A DNA stretch of 41,263 nucleotides from SURF-13 sp038924245 (GCA_038924245.1 JBCKVB010000010.1:1-41263), one strand, 5' to 3'; numbered from the stretch's first letter, positions 7,369 through 15,596 are shown. Numbers and translations: made by a program. Notes: generated by a model from the sequence alone, not told the origin.

Positions 7369-7725
7369 TTACTTCCTTACGGCCTTGCGCGGACCCTTGC
7401 GCGTGCGCGCGTTGGTGCGCGTGCGCTGTCCGCGCACCGGCAGACCACGGCGGTGACGCAGGCCGCGGTAACAGCTCAAATCCATCAGGCGTTTGATGCT
7501 CATTGACACCTCGCGGCGCAGGTCGCCTTCCACCTTGAATTTCGCCACCACCGCGCGCAACGCCTCAACCTGCCCGTCGTTCAGGTCCTTCACCTTGGTG
7601 TGAGGCGGGATGCCGCTCGCCTTGCAAATGCCCAGCGCGCGGTTGCGCCCGATACCGTAGATGCTCGTCAGCGCAATCACCGTGTGTTTCTGCACAGGAA
7701 TGTTGATGCCTGCTATGCGCGCCAT
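7369..7725 (-). CDS. rpsM: 30S ribosomal protein S13
   Basis: The product is 118 residues starting MARIAGINIPVQKHTVIALT, with the helix-two-turn-helix block (YGIGRNRALGICKASGI) and the basic tail GQRTRTNARTRKGPRKAVRK. S13 sits on the 30S head, contacts 16S rRNA and forms the B1 bridges to the large subunit. It opens the alpha cluster, 24 bases after rpmJ. No S4 pseudoknot leader is obvious in that short gap, unlike in E. coli. Confidence 0.98.
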   Translation of the reverse strand: MARIAGINIPVQKHTVIALTSIYGIGRNRALGICKASGIPPHTKVKDLNDGQVEALRAVVAKFKVEGDLRREVSMSIKRLMDLSCYRGLRHRRGLPVRGQRTRTNARTRKGPRKAVRK

Positions 7726-7749
7726 TTAACTATTCTCCATTGGAAATCA

Positions 7750-7863
7750 TCAGCCCTGCCGCTGCTTGTGACGCGCGTTGACACACACCACGCGCACCAC
7801 GCCGTTACGGCGCAGGATTTTACAGTTACGGCAAATCTTCTTTACTGAGGCGCGTACTTTCAT
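7750..7863 (-). CDS. rpmJ: 50S ribosomal protein L36
   Basis: A 37-residue protein reads MKVRASVKKICRNCKILRRN and ends ARHKQRQG. Its CxxC at 11-14, Cys27 and His32 form the zinc ribbon of the C-plus L36 type. L36 binds domain V of 23S rRNA in a late assembly step. The ATG is at 7863 and TGA at 7750-7752. It follows secY by 15 bases, the usual end of the spc cluster. Both L36 and S4 here are zinc-binding forms. Confidence 0.97.
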   Translation of the reverse strand: MKVRASVKKICRNCKILRRNGVVRVVCVNARHKQRQG

Positions 7864-7878
7864 AATTGTTCCCCCTGC

Positions 7879-9216
7879 TCAGCGCAGCAGTCCAGGCATC
7901 TTCAGATTGGCTTTCTTCATCAGGCTTTCGTATTGATGTGACATCAAGTGCGCCTGTATTTGCGCCATGAAGTCCATCACCACGATCACGATGATAAGCA
8001 GCGAGGTGCCGCCGAAATAGAACGGCACGTTCCAGTACACAATCATAAACTCCGGCAGCAGGCACACCGACGCGAGGTAAATCGCGCCCACCGCCGTCAG
8101 GCGCGTCATCACTGTATCAATATAGCGCGCCGTATGCTCGCCGGGGCGGATGCCGGGAATGATGGCGCCGGATTTCTTCAGGTTGTCCGCGGTGTCTTTG
8201 GGATTAAATACCAGTGCGGTGTAAAAGAAGGCAAAGAAAATAATGAGCAGTGCGAAGGTCAGCACATACAGCGGCTGGCCGGGTGAGAACGTGGCCACGA
8301 TGTCTTGCAACCAGCCGTCGCCGCCGCCCCAGCCGCCAATCGTGGCGGGGAACAGGATCAGGCTGGAGGCGAAGATGGGCGGGATCACACCGGCCATATT
8401 GAGTTTGAGCGGCAGGTGGCTCGCCTGCCCGGCGAACATCTTGCGCCCTTGCTGGCGCTTGGCGTAATCCACGCGTATGCGGCGCTGTCCGCGTTCTATA
8501 AACACCACGAAGTAGGTCACCCCCATGGCCAGGACGAACAGCACCAGCACGGTAAGGATATGCATCTCGCCCGTGCGCGCCAGTTCCAGGGTGCCCCCTA
8601 TCGCGGAGGGCAGACCGGAAACGATGCTGGCAAAGATAATGATGGAGATGCCGTTGCCCACGCCGCGCTCGGTCACCTGTTCGCCCAGCCACATCAAGAA
8701 CATGGTGCCGGTGACCAGCGTCACGGTCGCGGTGAAAATAAAGGCGTACCCCGGATTCAGCACCAGGGGCGCGCCACCCGCGCTTTGCGCCTGCAAGGCG
8801 ATCGCGATGCCGACGCCCTGAAACAACGCCAGCACCAGCGTGCCGCGGCGCGTGTATTGGGTGATCTTGCGTCTGCCGGCCTCGCCTTCTTTCTTCAACT
8901 GTTCCAGCGAGGGCACCGTGCTGGACAGCAGCTGCACGATAATCGAAGCCGAGATATACGGCATGATGCCGAGCGCGAACAGCGACAGGCGCTCCAAGGC
9001 GCCGCCGGAGAACATGTTGAACATGTCCACAATAGTGCCGCGCTGCTGCTCGAACAGGGTGGCGAGCACCACCGGGTCTATGCCCGGCACCGGGATGTGG
9101 GCGCCGATACGGAACACCAGCAGCGCGAGCAGCACGAACAGCAGGCGCCGCTTGAGCTCGGCCAACCCGCCGCTACCGCTCAACACCCCCGCCAAGGCTG
9201 AACGCGCCACGGCCAT
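7879..9216 (-). CDS. secY: Protein translocase channel subunit SecY
   Basis: The product is 445 residues with ten predicted membrane spans, the usual size. Recognisable parts are the first span FVLLALLVFRIGAHIPVPG, the plug region after it (LFEQQRGTIVDMFNMFSGG), and the cytoplasmic loop FVIFERGQRRIRVDYAKRQQ-like block between spans 6 and 7. The C-terminal loop carries GIRPGEHTARYIDTVMTRLT. SecY forms the protein-conducting pore with SecE and SecG and docks SecA or ribosomes. The start ATG overlaps the rplO stop by one base (TGATG), indicating coupled translation. SecE is encoded in the same window near 34.5 kb. Confidence 0.98.
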   Translation of the reverse strand: MAVARSALAGVLSGSGGLAELKRRLLFVLLALLVFRIGAHIPVPGIDPVVLATLFEQQRGTIVDMFNMFSGGALERLSLFALGIMPYISASIIVQLLSSTVPSLEQLKKEGEAGRRKITQYTRRGTLVLALFQGVGIAIALQAQSAGGAPLVLNPGYAFIFTATVTLVTGTMFLMWLGEQVTERGVGNGISIIIFASIVSGLPSAIGGTLELARTGEMHILTVLVLFVLAMGVTYFVVFIERGQRRIRVDYAKRQQGRKMFAGQASHLPLKLNMAGVIPPIFASSLILFPATIGGWGGGDGWLQDIVATFSPGQPLYVLTFALLIIFFAFFYTALVFNPKDTADNLKKSGAIIPGIRPGEHTARYIDTVMTRLTAVGAIYLASVCLLPEFMIVYWNVPFYFGGTSLLIIVIVVMDFMAQIQAHLMSHQYESLMKKANLKMPGLLR

Positions 9217-9650
9217 CAGTCCTGAACCTTGCCGCCAGCAGCCAGGATCGCGGCGCGCGCGCCCTTGGTCACGGCCACGCCGCTCAGCGTAACGGCCTTG
9301 TCCAGCTTGCCTTGCAGCACCACCTTGGCGCGTTTGGCGCGCTGCGGCACCACCCCTGCGGCCTTGAGCGTGGCCAGGTCAATCTTGTCCGTCTTGACCC
9401 TGCCCAGCTCGTGCAGGCGCACCTCGGCGGTGTCCTGCGCGGTAAGCGAGCTGAAACCCATCTTGGGCAAACGCCGTTGTATCGGCATCTGGCCGCCTTC
9501 GAATCCTATTTTATGATAGCCGCCGGCGCGCGCGCGCTGGCCCTTGTGGCCGCGTCCGCAGGTCTTGCCCAAACCGGAGCCGATGCCGCGCCCGACGCGC
9601 TTGGGCGTCTGCTTTTCGCCCGCCGCAGGCTTGAGAGTATTGAGACGCAT
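9216..9650 (-). CDS. rplO: 50S ribosomal protein L15
   Basis: The product is 144 residues with the typical start MRLNTLKPAAGEKQTPKRVG and the glycine/arginine-rich N-terminal tail (GRGIGSGLGKTCGRGHKGQR) that threads into 23S rRNA. L15 is a late-assembly protein of the large subunit. It overlaps both neighbours by one base: its ATG with the rpmD stop and its stop with the secY start. Confidence 0.98.
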   Translation of the reverse strand: MRLNTLKPAAGEKQTPKRVGRGIGSGLGKTCGRGHKGQRARAGGYHKIGFEGGQMPIQRRLPKMGFSSLTAQDTAEVRLHELGRVKTDKIDLATLKAAGVVPQRAKRAKVVLQGKLDKAVTLSGVAVTKGARAAILAAGGKVQD

Positions 9651-9859
9651 CAGGAAACCTCCTCCACGCGCAGCATGTACGCGACCTTGTTCACCATGCC
9701 GCGTATCGCGGGTGTGTCCTGCAGGGTGACGCTTTGGTTGATGCGACGCAGCCCGCCAAGCCCATCGAGCGTGGCGCGGTGTTTTGGCAACCGGCTGTAA
9801 CGGCTGCGCACCAGCGTCAATTTGATTTTTTTGCCCGTCGTTTTTTTACTGGTCGCCAT
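9650..9859 (-). CDS. rpmD: 50S ribosomal protein L30
   Basis: The product is 69 residues starting MATSKKTTGKKIKLTLVRSR, with the conserved SRYSRLPKHRATLDGLGLRR-like block. L30 binds domain II of 23S rRNA. It carries about ten extra basic N-terminal residues relative to the 59-residue E. coli protein. The frame extends 42 codons further upstream inside rpsE, but that part is not conserved. The ATG at 9859 is 2 bases after the rpsE stop. Confidence 0.96.
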   Translation of the reverse strand: MATSKKTTGKKIKLTLVRSRYSRLPKHRATLDGLGGLRRINQSVTLQDTPAIRGMVNKVAYMLRVEEVS

Positions 9860-9861
9860 GA

Positions 9862-10371
9862 TTATTCCAGAATCTCTTTGAGCGACTTGCCGCGCTTGGC
9901 CGCGATATCCCGCGGATCGTTCATGGCGCACAGACCGCTGATCGTGGCGCGCGTCACGTTCACCGGATTGGTCGAGCCCAGACACTTGGCGAGCACGTCA
10001 TGCACGCCCACCACGTCGAAGATGGCGCGCATCGCGCCCCCGGCGATCACGCCGGTGCCCGCCGAGGCGGGCTGCATGAACACCTTGGTGGAACCGTGGC
10101 GCGCCACGATGGAATGCTGCAATGTGCCGCCATTCAGGTGCACCGCGCGCATGTTGCGGCGCGCGCTGTCCATGGCCTTTTGCACCGCGGCCTGCACCTC
10201 GCGCGCCTTGCCCTGGCCCATGCCGATTTTGCCGTTGCCGTCGCCCACCACGGTCAGCGCCGAGAAGCTGAACTGACGGCCGCCCTTGACCACCTTGGCC
10301 ACGCGGTTCACCACGATCAATTTCTCGCGCAGTCCGTCGCTGCCGCCCTGCCCTTCAAAAGATGCTTGCAT
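9862..10371 (-). CDS. rpsE: 30S ribosomal protein S5
   Basis: The product is 169 residues. The N-terminal double-stranded RNA-binding fold (about 15-80) has LREKLIVVNRVAKVVKGGRQ and VVGDGNGKIGMGQGKAREV. The C-terminal domain has HNGGT-like LNGGTLQHSIVARHGSTKV and AGTGVIAGGAMRAIFDVVGV. S5 lies at the mRNA entry site and affects decoding accuracy; no fidelity-mutant residue is evident. It follows rplR by 9 bases. Confidence 0.98.
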   Translation of the reverse strand: MQASFEGQGGSDGLREKLIVVNRVAKVVKGGRQFSFSALTVVGDGNGKIGMGQGKAREVQAAVQKAMDSARRNMRAVHLNGGTLQHSIVARHGSTKVFMQPASAGTGVIAGGAMRAIFDVVGVHDVLAKCLGSTNPVNVTRATISGLCAMNDPRDIAAKRGKSLKEILE

Positions 10372-10380
10372 GAGCTACCC

Positions 10381-10737
10381 TTAAAATTCCAAACCGTTTT
10401 CGCGCGCCGCGTCGGCCAGCGCCTTGATGCGTCCGTGATACCTGAATCCGGAGCGGTCGAACGCCACGCGCGTAACGCCCGCCGCCTTGGCGCGTTCGGC
10501 TATCGCCTTGCCCACCAGCACCGCCGCCTGCACGTTGCCGGTGCCCTTGAGCTCCTTCTTTAAAGCCTTGTCCAGGGTGGAGGCGGCAACCAGCACCTTG
10601 GCGCCGTCCGGCGCGATCACCTGGGCGTAGATATGACGCGGCGTGCGATGCACGGCCAGCCGGTGCGCGCCCAACTCCAGAATCTTGGCGCGGGTGCGGC
10701 GGGCGCGGCGTAAACGTGCGGTTTTCTTGTCCTGCAT
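10381..10737 (-). CDS. rplR: 50S ribosomal protein L18
   Basis: The product is 118 residues starting MQDKKTARLRRARRTRAKIL. It has the conserved RLAVHRTPRHIYAQVIAPDG block, and the ending YHGRIKALADAARENGLEF is typical. L18 binds 5S rRNA with L5 and L25 to form the central protuberance. It lies between rplF and rpsE, with 11 and 9 bases of spacing. Confidence 0.98.
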   Translation of the reverse strand: MQDKKTARLRRARRTRAKILELGAHRLAVHRTPRHIYAQVIAPDGAKVLVAASTLDKALKKELKGTGNVQAAVLVGKAIAERAKAAGVTRVAFDRSGFRYHGRIKALADAARENGLEF

Positions 10738-10748
10738 GGCCTTGGTCC

Positions 10749-11276
10749 TTACTTCTTCTTGACTTCTTTGCGTACGATTACTTCATCGCTGTACTTCACG
10801 CCCTTGCCCTTATAAGGCTCCGGCGGACGATAGGCGCGTATCTTGGCCGCCACGGCGCCGACCTGTTGCCGGTCCAGCCCCTTGACGATGATTTCGGTCT
10901 GGCTCGGCGTCTCGATGGTGATGCCGGCGGGAATGGTAAAGCTCACCGGATGAGAAAAACCCAGCGTGAGATTCAGCGTCTTGCCCTGCACCTGGGCGCG
11001 ATAACCGACGCCCACCAACTCCAGCTTTTTACTGAATCCGCCGGTGACACCGGTCACCATGTTATTCACCAGGGCGCGCGCGGTGCCGGCATGCGCGTCC
11101 GCCTCGATGCTGCGCGGCGCGAACTTGAGCACGTTGCTGTCGCGCGTGACTTCCACCTGGGCATGCACCTGGTGCGTGAGCGTACCCAAGGGGCCCTTGA
11201 TGCTGATCTGTTGACCGCTCAGCGTCACCTCCACTCCGGAGGGCAGCACAACGGGTTTTCTGGCGATTCGTGACAT
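10749..11276 (-). CDS. rplF: 50S ribosomal protein L6
   Basis: The product is 175 residues with the two duplicated L6 folds. The start MSRIARKPVVLPSGVEVTLS and the C-terminal PPEPYKGKGVKYSDEVIVRK are signature pieces. L6 lies near the factor-binding site and the sarcin-ricin loop. It is 11 bases after rpsH and keeps the usual spc order. Confidence 0.98.
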   Translation of the reverse strand: MSRIARKPVVLPSGVEVTLSGQQISIKGPLGTLTHQVHAQVEVTRDSNVLKFAPRSIEADAHAGTARALVNNMVTGVTGGFSKKLELVGVGYRAQVQGKTLNLTLGFSHPVSFTIPAGITIETPSQTEIIVKGLDRQQVGAVAAKIRAYRPPEPYKGKGVKYSDEVIVRKEVKKK

Positions 11277-11287
11277 GATCTATACCA

Positions 11288-11683
11288 TTAGCTGACGTAG
11301 CACAACACTTCACCGCCGCAACCCGCCTTGCGCGCCGCGCGGTCGCTCATCACGCCCTGCGCGGTGGAGACGATGGCGACGCCGAGGCCGCCGACCACCT
11401 TGGGCAGTTCATCCTTGCCGCGGTAACGGCGCAGTCCGGGGCGGCTTACGCGATCCAGGCGCTCGATCACCGGCTTGCCCATGTAATATTTGAGCTCGAT
11501 GTTCAGCAATGGCTTGCCGCCGTTTTCGCGCAGCGCGTAATCCGTGATGTAACCTTCGTCTTTCAAGACCTGGGCAATCGCGGCCTTGATCTTGGAGGCA
11601 GGCATGGTGACCTCGGCCTTTTTCGCCGAGTGGCCGTTGCGGATGCGCGTCAGCATGTCCGCGATGGGATCCGTCATGCTCAT
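11288..11683 (-). CDS. rpsH: 30S ribosomal protein S8
   Basis: The product is 131 residues starting MSMTDPIADMLTRIRNGHSA. The C-terminal part has the signature STAQGVMSDRAARKAGCGGE. S8 binds the central domain of 16S rRNA, and in E. coli also the spc mRNA at the rplE start, where it represses translation. I did not find a clear S8 site by eye here. It follows rpsN by 4 bases. An alternative ATG two codons in (MTDPIAD) is equally conserved. Confidence 0.97.
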   Translation of the reverse strand: MSMTDPIADMLTRIRNGHSAKKAEVTMPASKIKAAIAQVLKDEGYITDYALRENGGKPLLNIELKYYMGKPVIERLDRVSRPGLRRYRGKDELPKVVGGLGVAIVSTAQGVMSDRAARKAGCGGEVLCYVS

Positions 11684-11687
11684 GGCG

Positions 11688-11993
11688 TTACCAACTTGCC
11701 TTGACTAAACCGGGAATGTCGCCGCGCATCGCCGCCTCGCGCAGCTTGTTGCGCCCCAGGCCGAACTTGCGGTAGTAGCCGCGCGGACGGCCGGTGATAC
11801 GGCAGCGGCTGCGCAAGCGGCACGGGTTGGCGTCACGCGGCAGCGCCTCCAACTGGCGCCGCGCATCCAGGCGCTGCTCCAGGCTCGCCTTCATATCCAG
11901 CATTTTCGTCCTTAACTCGGTGCGCCTGGGGGCGTATTTCCGCACCAGCAGCAAACGCTTTGCCTGACGATTCACTATTGATTTTTTAGCCAT
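11688..11993 (-). CDS. rpsN: 30S ribosomal protein S14, zinc-free form
   Basis: The product is 101 residues, the long form without the zinc CxxC pairs. It starts MAKKSIVNRQAKRLLLVRKY and ends with GYYRKFGLGRNKLREAAMRG and the conserved PGLVKASW. S14 lies in the 30S head near the A site. The frame is open 46 codons upstream inside rplE, but the ATG at 11993, 19 bases after the rplE stop, gives the normal length. Confidence 0.97.
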   Translation of the reverse strand: MAKKSIVNRQAKRLLLVRKYAPRRTELRTKMLDMKASLEQRLDARRQLEALPRDANPCRLRSRCRITGRPRGYYRKFGLGRNKLREAAMRGDIPGLVKASW

Positions 11994-12012
11994 AGCTTCC
12001 TCAAAAAACTCG

Positions 12013-12564
12013 TCAACCGCGCAACGGAAAGCCGAACCCTTCCAGCAGGGCGCGGGCTTCATCATTATTACGGGCGCTGGTGGTGATGGTGATGTCCATG
12101 CCGCGCAACGCGTCAATCTTGTCGTAATCAATTTCCGGGAAGATGATCTGCTCGCTCACGCCCAGGCTGTAATTGCCGCGCCCATCGAAGGAGCGCGGGT
12201 TCAGACCGCGGAAATCGCGCACGCGCGGCAACGCGATATTGACCAGGCGGTCCAGGAACTCGTACATGCGCGTGCGGCGCAGCGTGACCATGCAGCCCAC
12301 CGGCAGGCCTTCGCGGATTTTAAATCCCGCGATGGCCTGGCGCGAAAGTCGCACCAGCGGCTTCTGGCCCGCGATCTTGGACAGGTCCGCCACGGCGTGG
12401 TCCATCACCTTCTTGTCCGCCGCCGCCTCGCCCACGCCCATGTTCAGGGTGATCTTGGTAATGCGCGGCACTTGCATCACGCTCTTGTAGGCGAACTTCT
12501 CCATAAGTTTTTTGGACACCACCTTGCGGTAGTGCTCTTCCAGTCTGGGGGCGACGCGCTTCAT
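12013..12564 (-). CDS. rplE: 50S ribosomal protein L5
   Basis: The product is 183 residues. Conserved pieces are RITKITLNMGVGEA, GQKPLVRLSRQAIAGFKIRE, FRGLNPRSFDGRGNYSLGV and the ending ALLEGFGFPLRG. L5 binds 5S rRNA and contacts the P-site tRNA elbow. Its ATG overlaps the rplX stop by 4 bases (ATGA), so translation is coupled to L24. Confidence 0.98.
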   Translation of the reverse strand: MKRVAPRLEEHYRKVVSKKLMEKFAYKSVMQVPRITKITLNMGVGEAAADKKVMDHAVADLSKIAGQKPLVRLSRQAIAGFKIREGLPVGCMVTLRRTRMYEFLDRLVNIALPRVRDFRGLNPRSFDGRGNYSLGVSEQIIFPEIDYDKIDALRGMDITITTSARNNDEARALLEGFGFPLRG

Positions 12565-12881
12565 TTGTCTATCACCTCGTTATTGGACCTGAAATAGCGC
12601 ACTTTGCGCCCGTCCTCCAGCACGCGCACGCCGGCCCGCTCGCCCTTCTTGCTCGCCGGGTTGTACAACGCGACGTTGGAGACATGCAGCGGCATTTCCT
12701 TTTCCACGATGCCGCCGCCGATGCCGCGGTTGGGATTGGGCTTGGTGTGGCGCTTCACCATGTTGACGTTCTCCACCACCACGCGCTGCGCGACGTGCAG
12801 CGTGCGCAGCACCGCGCCGCGCTTGCCCTTGTCCTTGCCGGTCAACACGATGATGTTGTCGCCTTTCTTGATCTTTTGCAT
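12561..12881 (-). CDS. rplX: 50S ribosomal protein L24
   Basis: The product is 106 residues with an N-terminal KOW motif (MQKIKKGDNIIVLTGKDKGK). The VENVNMVKRHTKPNP block follows, then an ending KVRYFRSNNEVIDK. L24 starts assembly of the large subunit near the tunnel exit. It is 4 bases after rplN and overlaps rplE by 4 bases. Confidence 0.98.
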   Translation of the reverse strand: MQKIKKGDNIIVLTGKDKGKRGAVLRTLHVAQRVVVENVNMVKRHTKPNPNRGIGGGIVEKEMPLHVSNVALYNPASKKGERAGVRVLEDGRKVRYFRSNNEVIDK

Positions 12882-12885
12882 AAAT

Positions 12886-13254
12886 TTATAAAACTTCCGG
12901 CGCGAGCGAAATAATCTTCATGAACCGCTCACCGCGCAGTTCGCGCGTCACCGGCCCGAAGATGCGGGTGCCGATGGGCTGCAACTGGTTGTTGAGCAGC
13001 ACCGCCGCGTTGGTGTCGAAACGGATCAGCGAACCATCGGCGCGGCGCACGCCCTTGCGCGTACGCACCACCACGGCGTCATACACCTCGCCCTTTTTCA
13101 CCTTGCCGCGCGGCGCGGCCTCCTTGATGCTCACCTTGATGATGTCGCCAATCCCGGCGTAACGGCGCTTGGAACCGCCCAGCACCTTGATACACATCAG
13201 GCGCCGCGCGCCGCTGTTGTCGGCGACTTCCAGGCTGCTTTGCATCTGTATCAT
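12886..13254 (-). CDS. rplN: 50S ribosomal protein L14
   Basis: The product is 122 residues starting MIQMQSSLEVADNSGARRLM and ending FMKIISLAPEVL, exactly the family length. L14 forms the B5 and B8 bridges with the small subunit and contacts L19. It is the first spc-type gene and follows a 74-base gap after rpsQ. A ribosome-binding site ggag lies about 7 bases before its ATG. Confidence 0.98.
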   Translation of the reverse strand: MIQMQSSLEVADNSGARRLMCIKVLGGSKRRYAGIGDIIKVSIKEAAPRGKVKKGEVYDAVVVRTRKGVRRADGSLIRFDTNAAVLLNNQLQPIGTRIFGPVTRELRGERFMKIISLAPEVL

Positions 13255-13328
13255 GGGGCTGCTCCAGCGCGCTTAGTTGATGCCACGGTAACTCTTAAGT
13301 TTAACATTTAATTCAACCACCCGCCAGA
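13255..13328 (-). promoter_or_regulatory. AT-rich gap where a spc promoter could lie
   Basis: This is the longest gap within the S10-spc block apart from the rpsJ-rplC gap. On the minus strand it holds ttgaattaaatgttaaac and related AT-rich sequence, with a weak -35-like TTGAAT but no good -10 at the right distance. In E. coli the spc promoter lies at this position. The call rests mainly on position. Confidence 0.25.
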
Positions 13329-13616
13329 TCAATCCGTCTTGGCGCGCTCGATAACCTGCACCAGGCGCCAGGCCTTGGTCTTGGACAGCGGACGGCACTG
13401 GGTGATGCTGACCAGATCGCCCTCCTGGCACACGTTGTCCTCGTCATGCACGTGCAACTTGCTGCGGCGCGTCACATATTTTTTATACGCCGCGTGCTGC
13501 ACGCGGCGGCTGATGAGCACCGTGACGGTCTTGTCCATCTTGTTGCTCACCACGCGCCCGGTCAGGGTGCGTAGGGCTTTTACGGTTGCACTCTTTTCAG
13601 TTTCGCTCATGGTCAT
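13329..13616 (-). CDS. rpsQ: 30S ribosomal protein S17
   Basis: The product is 95 residues. The OB-fold core has LTGRVVSNKMDKTVTVLISR and CQEGDLVSITQCRPLSKTKA. S17 is a primary 16S rRNA binder. The ATG at 13616 overlaps the rpmC stop (ATGA) and has aagg about 7 bases ahead. A second ATG two codons later is a possible start. The N-terminus is about ten residues longer than in E. coli. Confidence 0.97.
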   Translation of the reverse strand: MTMSETEKSATVKALRTLTGRVVSNKMDKTVTVLISRRVQHAAYKKYVTRRSKLHVHDEDNVCQEGDLVSITQCRPLSKTKAWRLVQVIERAKTD

Positions 13617-13804
13617 TTACCGGCCTTTTCGCGCAGCACGGTTTTGATGCGCGCGATATCGCGCCGCACTACACCCAGTTGATGGGGCTTGCTCAGTTGC
13701 CCGCTGCCCATCAGCATACGCAGGTTAAATTGCTCGCGCAGCGACTCAATCAGTTCCTTGTTGAGATCGTCCACGCTCTTTAGTTTCAGTTCAGTCGCGT
13801 TCAT
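13613..13804 (-). CDS. rpmC: 50S ribosomal protein L29
   Basis: The product is 63 residues, all helical, starting MNATELKLKSVDDLNKELIE. The conserved block is EQFNLRMLMGSGQLSKPHQL. L29 sits at the tunnel exit beside L23 and helps dock the signal recognition particle and trigger factor. It overlaps rplP by one base and rpsQ by four, so three genes are translationally linked. Confidence 0.97.
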   Translation of the reverse strand: MNATELKLKSVDDLNKELIESLREQFNLRMLMGSGQLSKPHQLGVVRRDIARIKTVLREKAGK

Positions 13805-14217
13805 TACATTATCGTCCGTGTCACAAAACTGGTCTGCAGCGGCAGCTTCGCCGCCGCCAGCTTGAACGCCTCGCGCGCGATGTCTTCCGGCACGCCCTCG
13901 ATTTCATACAGCATGCGGCCCGGCTGGATTTGCGCCACCCAGTATTCGACGCCGCCCTTGCCGTTGCCCATGCGCACTTCGAGCGGCTTGCGCGTGATCG
14001 GCTTGTCCGGGAAGATGCGTATCCACACCCGTCCGCCGCGCTTCAGGTGACGCGTCATGGCGCGGCGCGCGGCCTCGATCTGGCGCGCCGTGATACGGCC
14101 GCGATCCGTGGCGCGCAGGCCGAATTCGCCGAAGCTCACGCGGTTGCCGGTATGGGCCAGGCCGCGGTTGCTGCCTTTCATCTGTTTGCGAAATTTGGTT
14201 TTCTTGGGTTGCAGCAT
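13804..14217 (-). CDS. rplP: 50S ribosomal protein L16
   Basis: The product is 137 residues starting MLQPKKTKFRKQMKGSNRGL. The arginine-rich central part (RRAMTRHLKRGGRVWIRIFP) and MGNGKGGVEYWVAQIQPGRM are family signatures. L16 organises the A-site region of the large subunit and is needed for peptidyl transfer. It is 2 bases after rpsC. Confidence 0.98.
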   Translation of the reverse strand: MLQPKKTKFRKQMKGSNRGLAHTGNRVSFGEFGLRATDRGRITARQIEAARRAMTRHLKRGGRVWIRIFPDKPITRKPLEVRMGNGKGGVEYWVAQIQPGRMLYEIEGVPEDIAREAFKLAAAKLPLQTSFVTRTIM

Positions 14218-14219
14218 GT

Positions 14220-14915
14220 TTACTTCTCCTTAACCGGCGGCGCGTGCGCCACGCCCTCTTCCACGGCCTCGGCGTTCTGTTTTGCCACCTCCATCACTTC
14301 GCCCTTGAAGATCCATACCTTGACGCCGATCACGCCATAAGTGGTGTGCGACTCGGCCAAGCCGTAATCAATATCGGCGCGCAGCGTGTGCAGCGGCACA
14401 CGGCCCTCGCGGTACCATTCGCTGCGCGCGATTTCAGCGCCGTTCAGCCGCCCGGAGACGTTGATCTTGATGCCCGGCGCGCCCAGACGCATCGCGTTCT
14501 GCACCGCGCGCTTCATGGCGCGGCGGAACATGATGCGCTTCTCAAGCTGTTGCGCCACGCTTTCCGCAACCAGGTAGGCGTCCAGCTCCGGCTTGCGTAT
14601 CTCCTCCACGTTGATGTGCACCGGAATGCCCATTATGACCGAGACTTGCTTGCGCAGCACTTCGATGTCCTCGCCCTTCTTGCCGATCACGATGCCGGGG
14701 CGCGCGGTGTGAATGGTGATGCGCGCGTTGCGCGCCAGACGCTCGATCTGGATGCGGCTCACCGAGGCTTGCGCGAGTTTCTTCCTGATATATTCGCGCA
14801 CCTTCAAATCAGTGTTTAAATAGTCGGCATAGTTTTTGGAATCGGCATACCAGGTGGAGTTCCAGTCACGCACGCCTCCAAGGCGGAATCCAATAGGATT
14901 TACTTTATGTCCCAT
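14220..14915 (-). CDS. rpsC: 30S ribosomal protein S3
   Basis: The product is 231 residues starting MGHKVNPIGFRLGGVRDWNS. The N-terminal KH type 2 domain includes RPGIVIGKKGEDIEVLRKQV. The C-terminal domain has GRLNGAEIARSEWYREGRVP and DYGLAESHTTYGVIGVKVWI. S3 lines the mRNA entry channel and has helicase activity with S4 and S5. It is 6 bases after rplV. The C-terminal tail differs from E. coli, as is usual. Confidence 0.98.
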   Translation of the reverse strand: MGHKVNPIGFRLGGVRDWNSTWYADSKNYADYLNTDLKVREYIRKKLAQASVSRIQIERLARNARITIHTARPGIVIGKKGEDIEVLRKQVSVIMGIPVHINVEEIRKPELDAYLVAESVAQQLEKRIMFRRAMKRAVQNAMRLGAPGIKINVSGRLNGAEIARSEWYREGRVPLHTLRADIDYGLAESHTTYGVIGVKVWIFKGEVMEVAKQNAEAVEEGVAHAPPVKEK

Positions 14916-14921
14916 AATTAA

Positions 14922-15260
14922 TTACTTCGCTTTATCGGAAACGTGGATGGTAATGTGGCTGGTGCGCTTCAGGATGCGCGCCCCGCGCCCCTTGGCGCGC
15001 GCGTGCATGCGCTTCAGCATCGGGCCGGTATCCACCATGACGCTCGCTATGCGCAGTTCGTCAATGTCGGCGCCCTGATTATGCTCGGCGTTGGCGATTG
15101 CCGACTCCAGCACTTTCTGTATGATGCGCGCCGCCTTTTTGCGCGAAAAACGCAAAATCTGCAACGCGCGCTCGACCGGCAAGCCGCGAATCTGATCCGC
15201 CACCAGCCGCCCTTTTTGCGGCGACAGGTGGGTGAATTTCAGTTTAGCTGTGGTTTCCAT
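14922..15260 (-). CDS. rplV: 50S ribosomal protein L22
   Basis: The product is 112 residues. It has LSPQKGRLVADQIRGLPVER and the tunnel-loop region RMHARAKGRGARILKRTSHI. The beta-hairpin loop of L22 reaches into the exit tunnel and is where macrolide-resistance changes arise; the visible loop looks normal. A GTG sits directly before the ATG at 15260. I chose the ATG because it gives METTAKLKF and a better distance from ggaa. Confidence 0.97.
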   Translation of the reverse strand: METTAKLKFTHLSPQKGRLVADQIRGLPVERALQILRFSRKKAARIIQKVLESAIANAEHNQGADIDELRIASVMVDTGPMLKRMHARAKGRGARILKRTSHITIHVSDKAK

Positions 15261-15272
15261 CACACGGTTCCG

Positions 15273-15584
15273 TTATGCCTTGGCTGCGGCGGGAGCGCCC
15301 GCGGAGGCGGTGGCGACCTTTTTGTCCGCGGCGCCATGGCCTTTAAAGACGCGCGTCGGCGCGAACTCGCCCAGCTTGTGACCCACCATATTGTCGGTAA
15401 TCATGATCGGTACATGCTGCTTGCCGTTGTGCACCGCGATGGTGAGCCCGATCATGTCGGGCACCACCATCGAGCGGCGCGACCAGGTCTTGATCGGGCG
15501 CTTGCTGCTGGTGGCCAGCGCCGCCTCCACCTTCTTCACCAGATGGCTGTCCACAAACGGACCTTTTTTGACTGAACGTGCCAT
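15273..15584 (-). CDS. rpsS: 30S ribosomal protein S19
   Basis: The product is 103 residues starting MARSVKKGPFVDSHLVKKVE. The WSRRSMVVPDMIGLTIAVHN and GHKLGEFAPTRVFKGHGAAD blocks are the S19 signature. S19 pairs with S13 in the 30S head. About ten extra alanine-rich residues at the C-terminus (SAGAPAAAKA) go beyond the 92-residue E. coli protein. Confidence 0.98.
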   Translation of the reverse strand: MARSVKKGPFVDSHLVKKVEAALATSSKRPIKTWSRRSMVVPDMIGLTIAVHNGKQHVPIMITDNMVGHKLGEFAPTRVFKGHGAADKKVATASAGAPAAAKA

Positions 15585-15596
15585 GCAATTATTTCC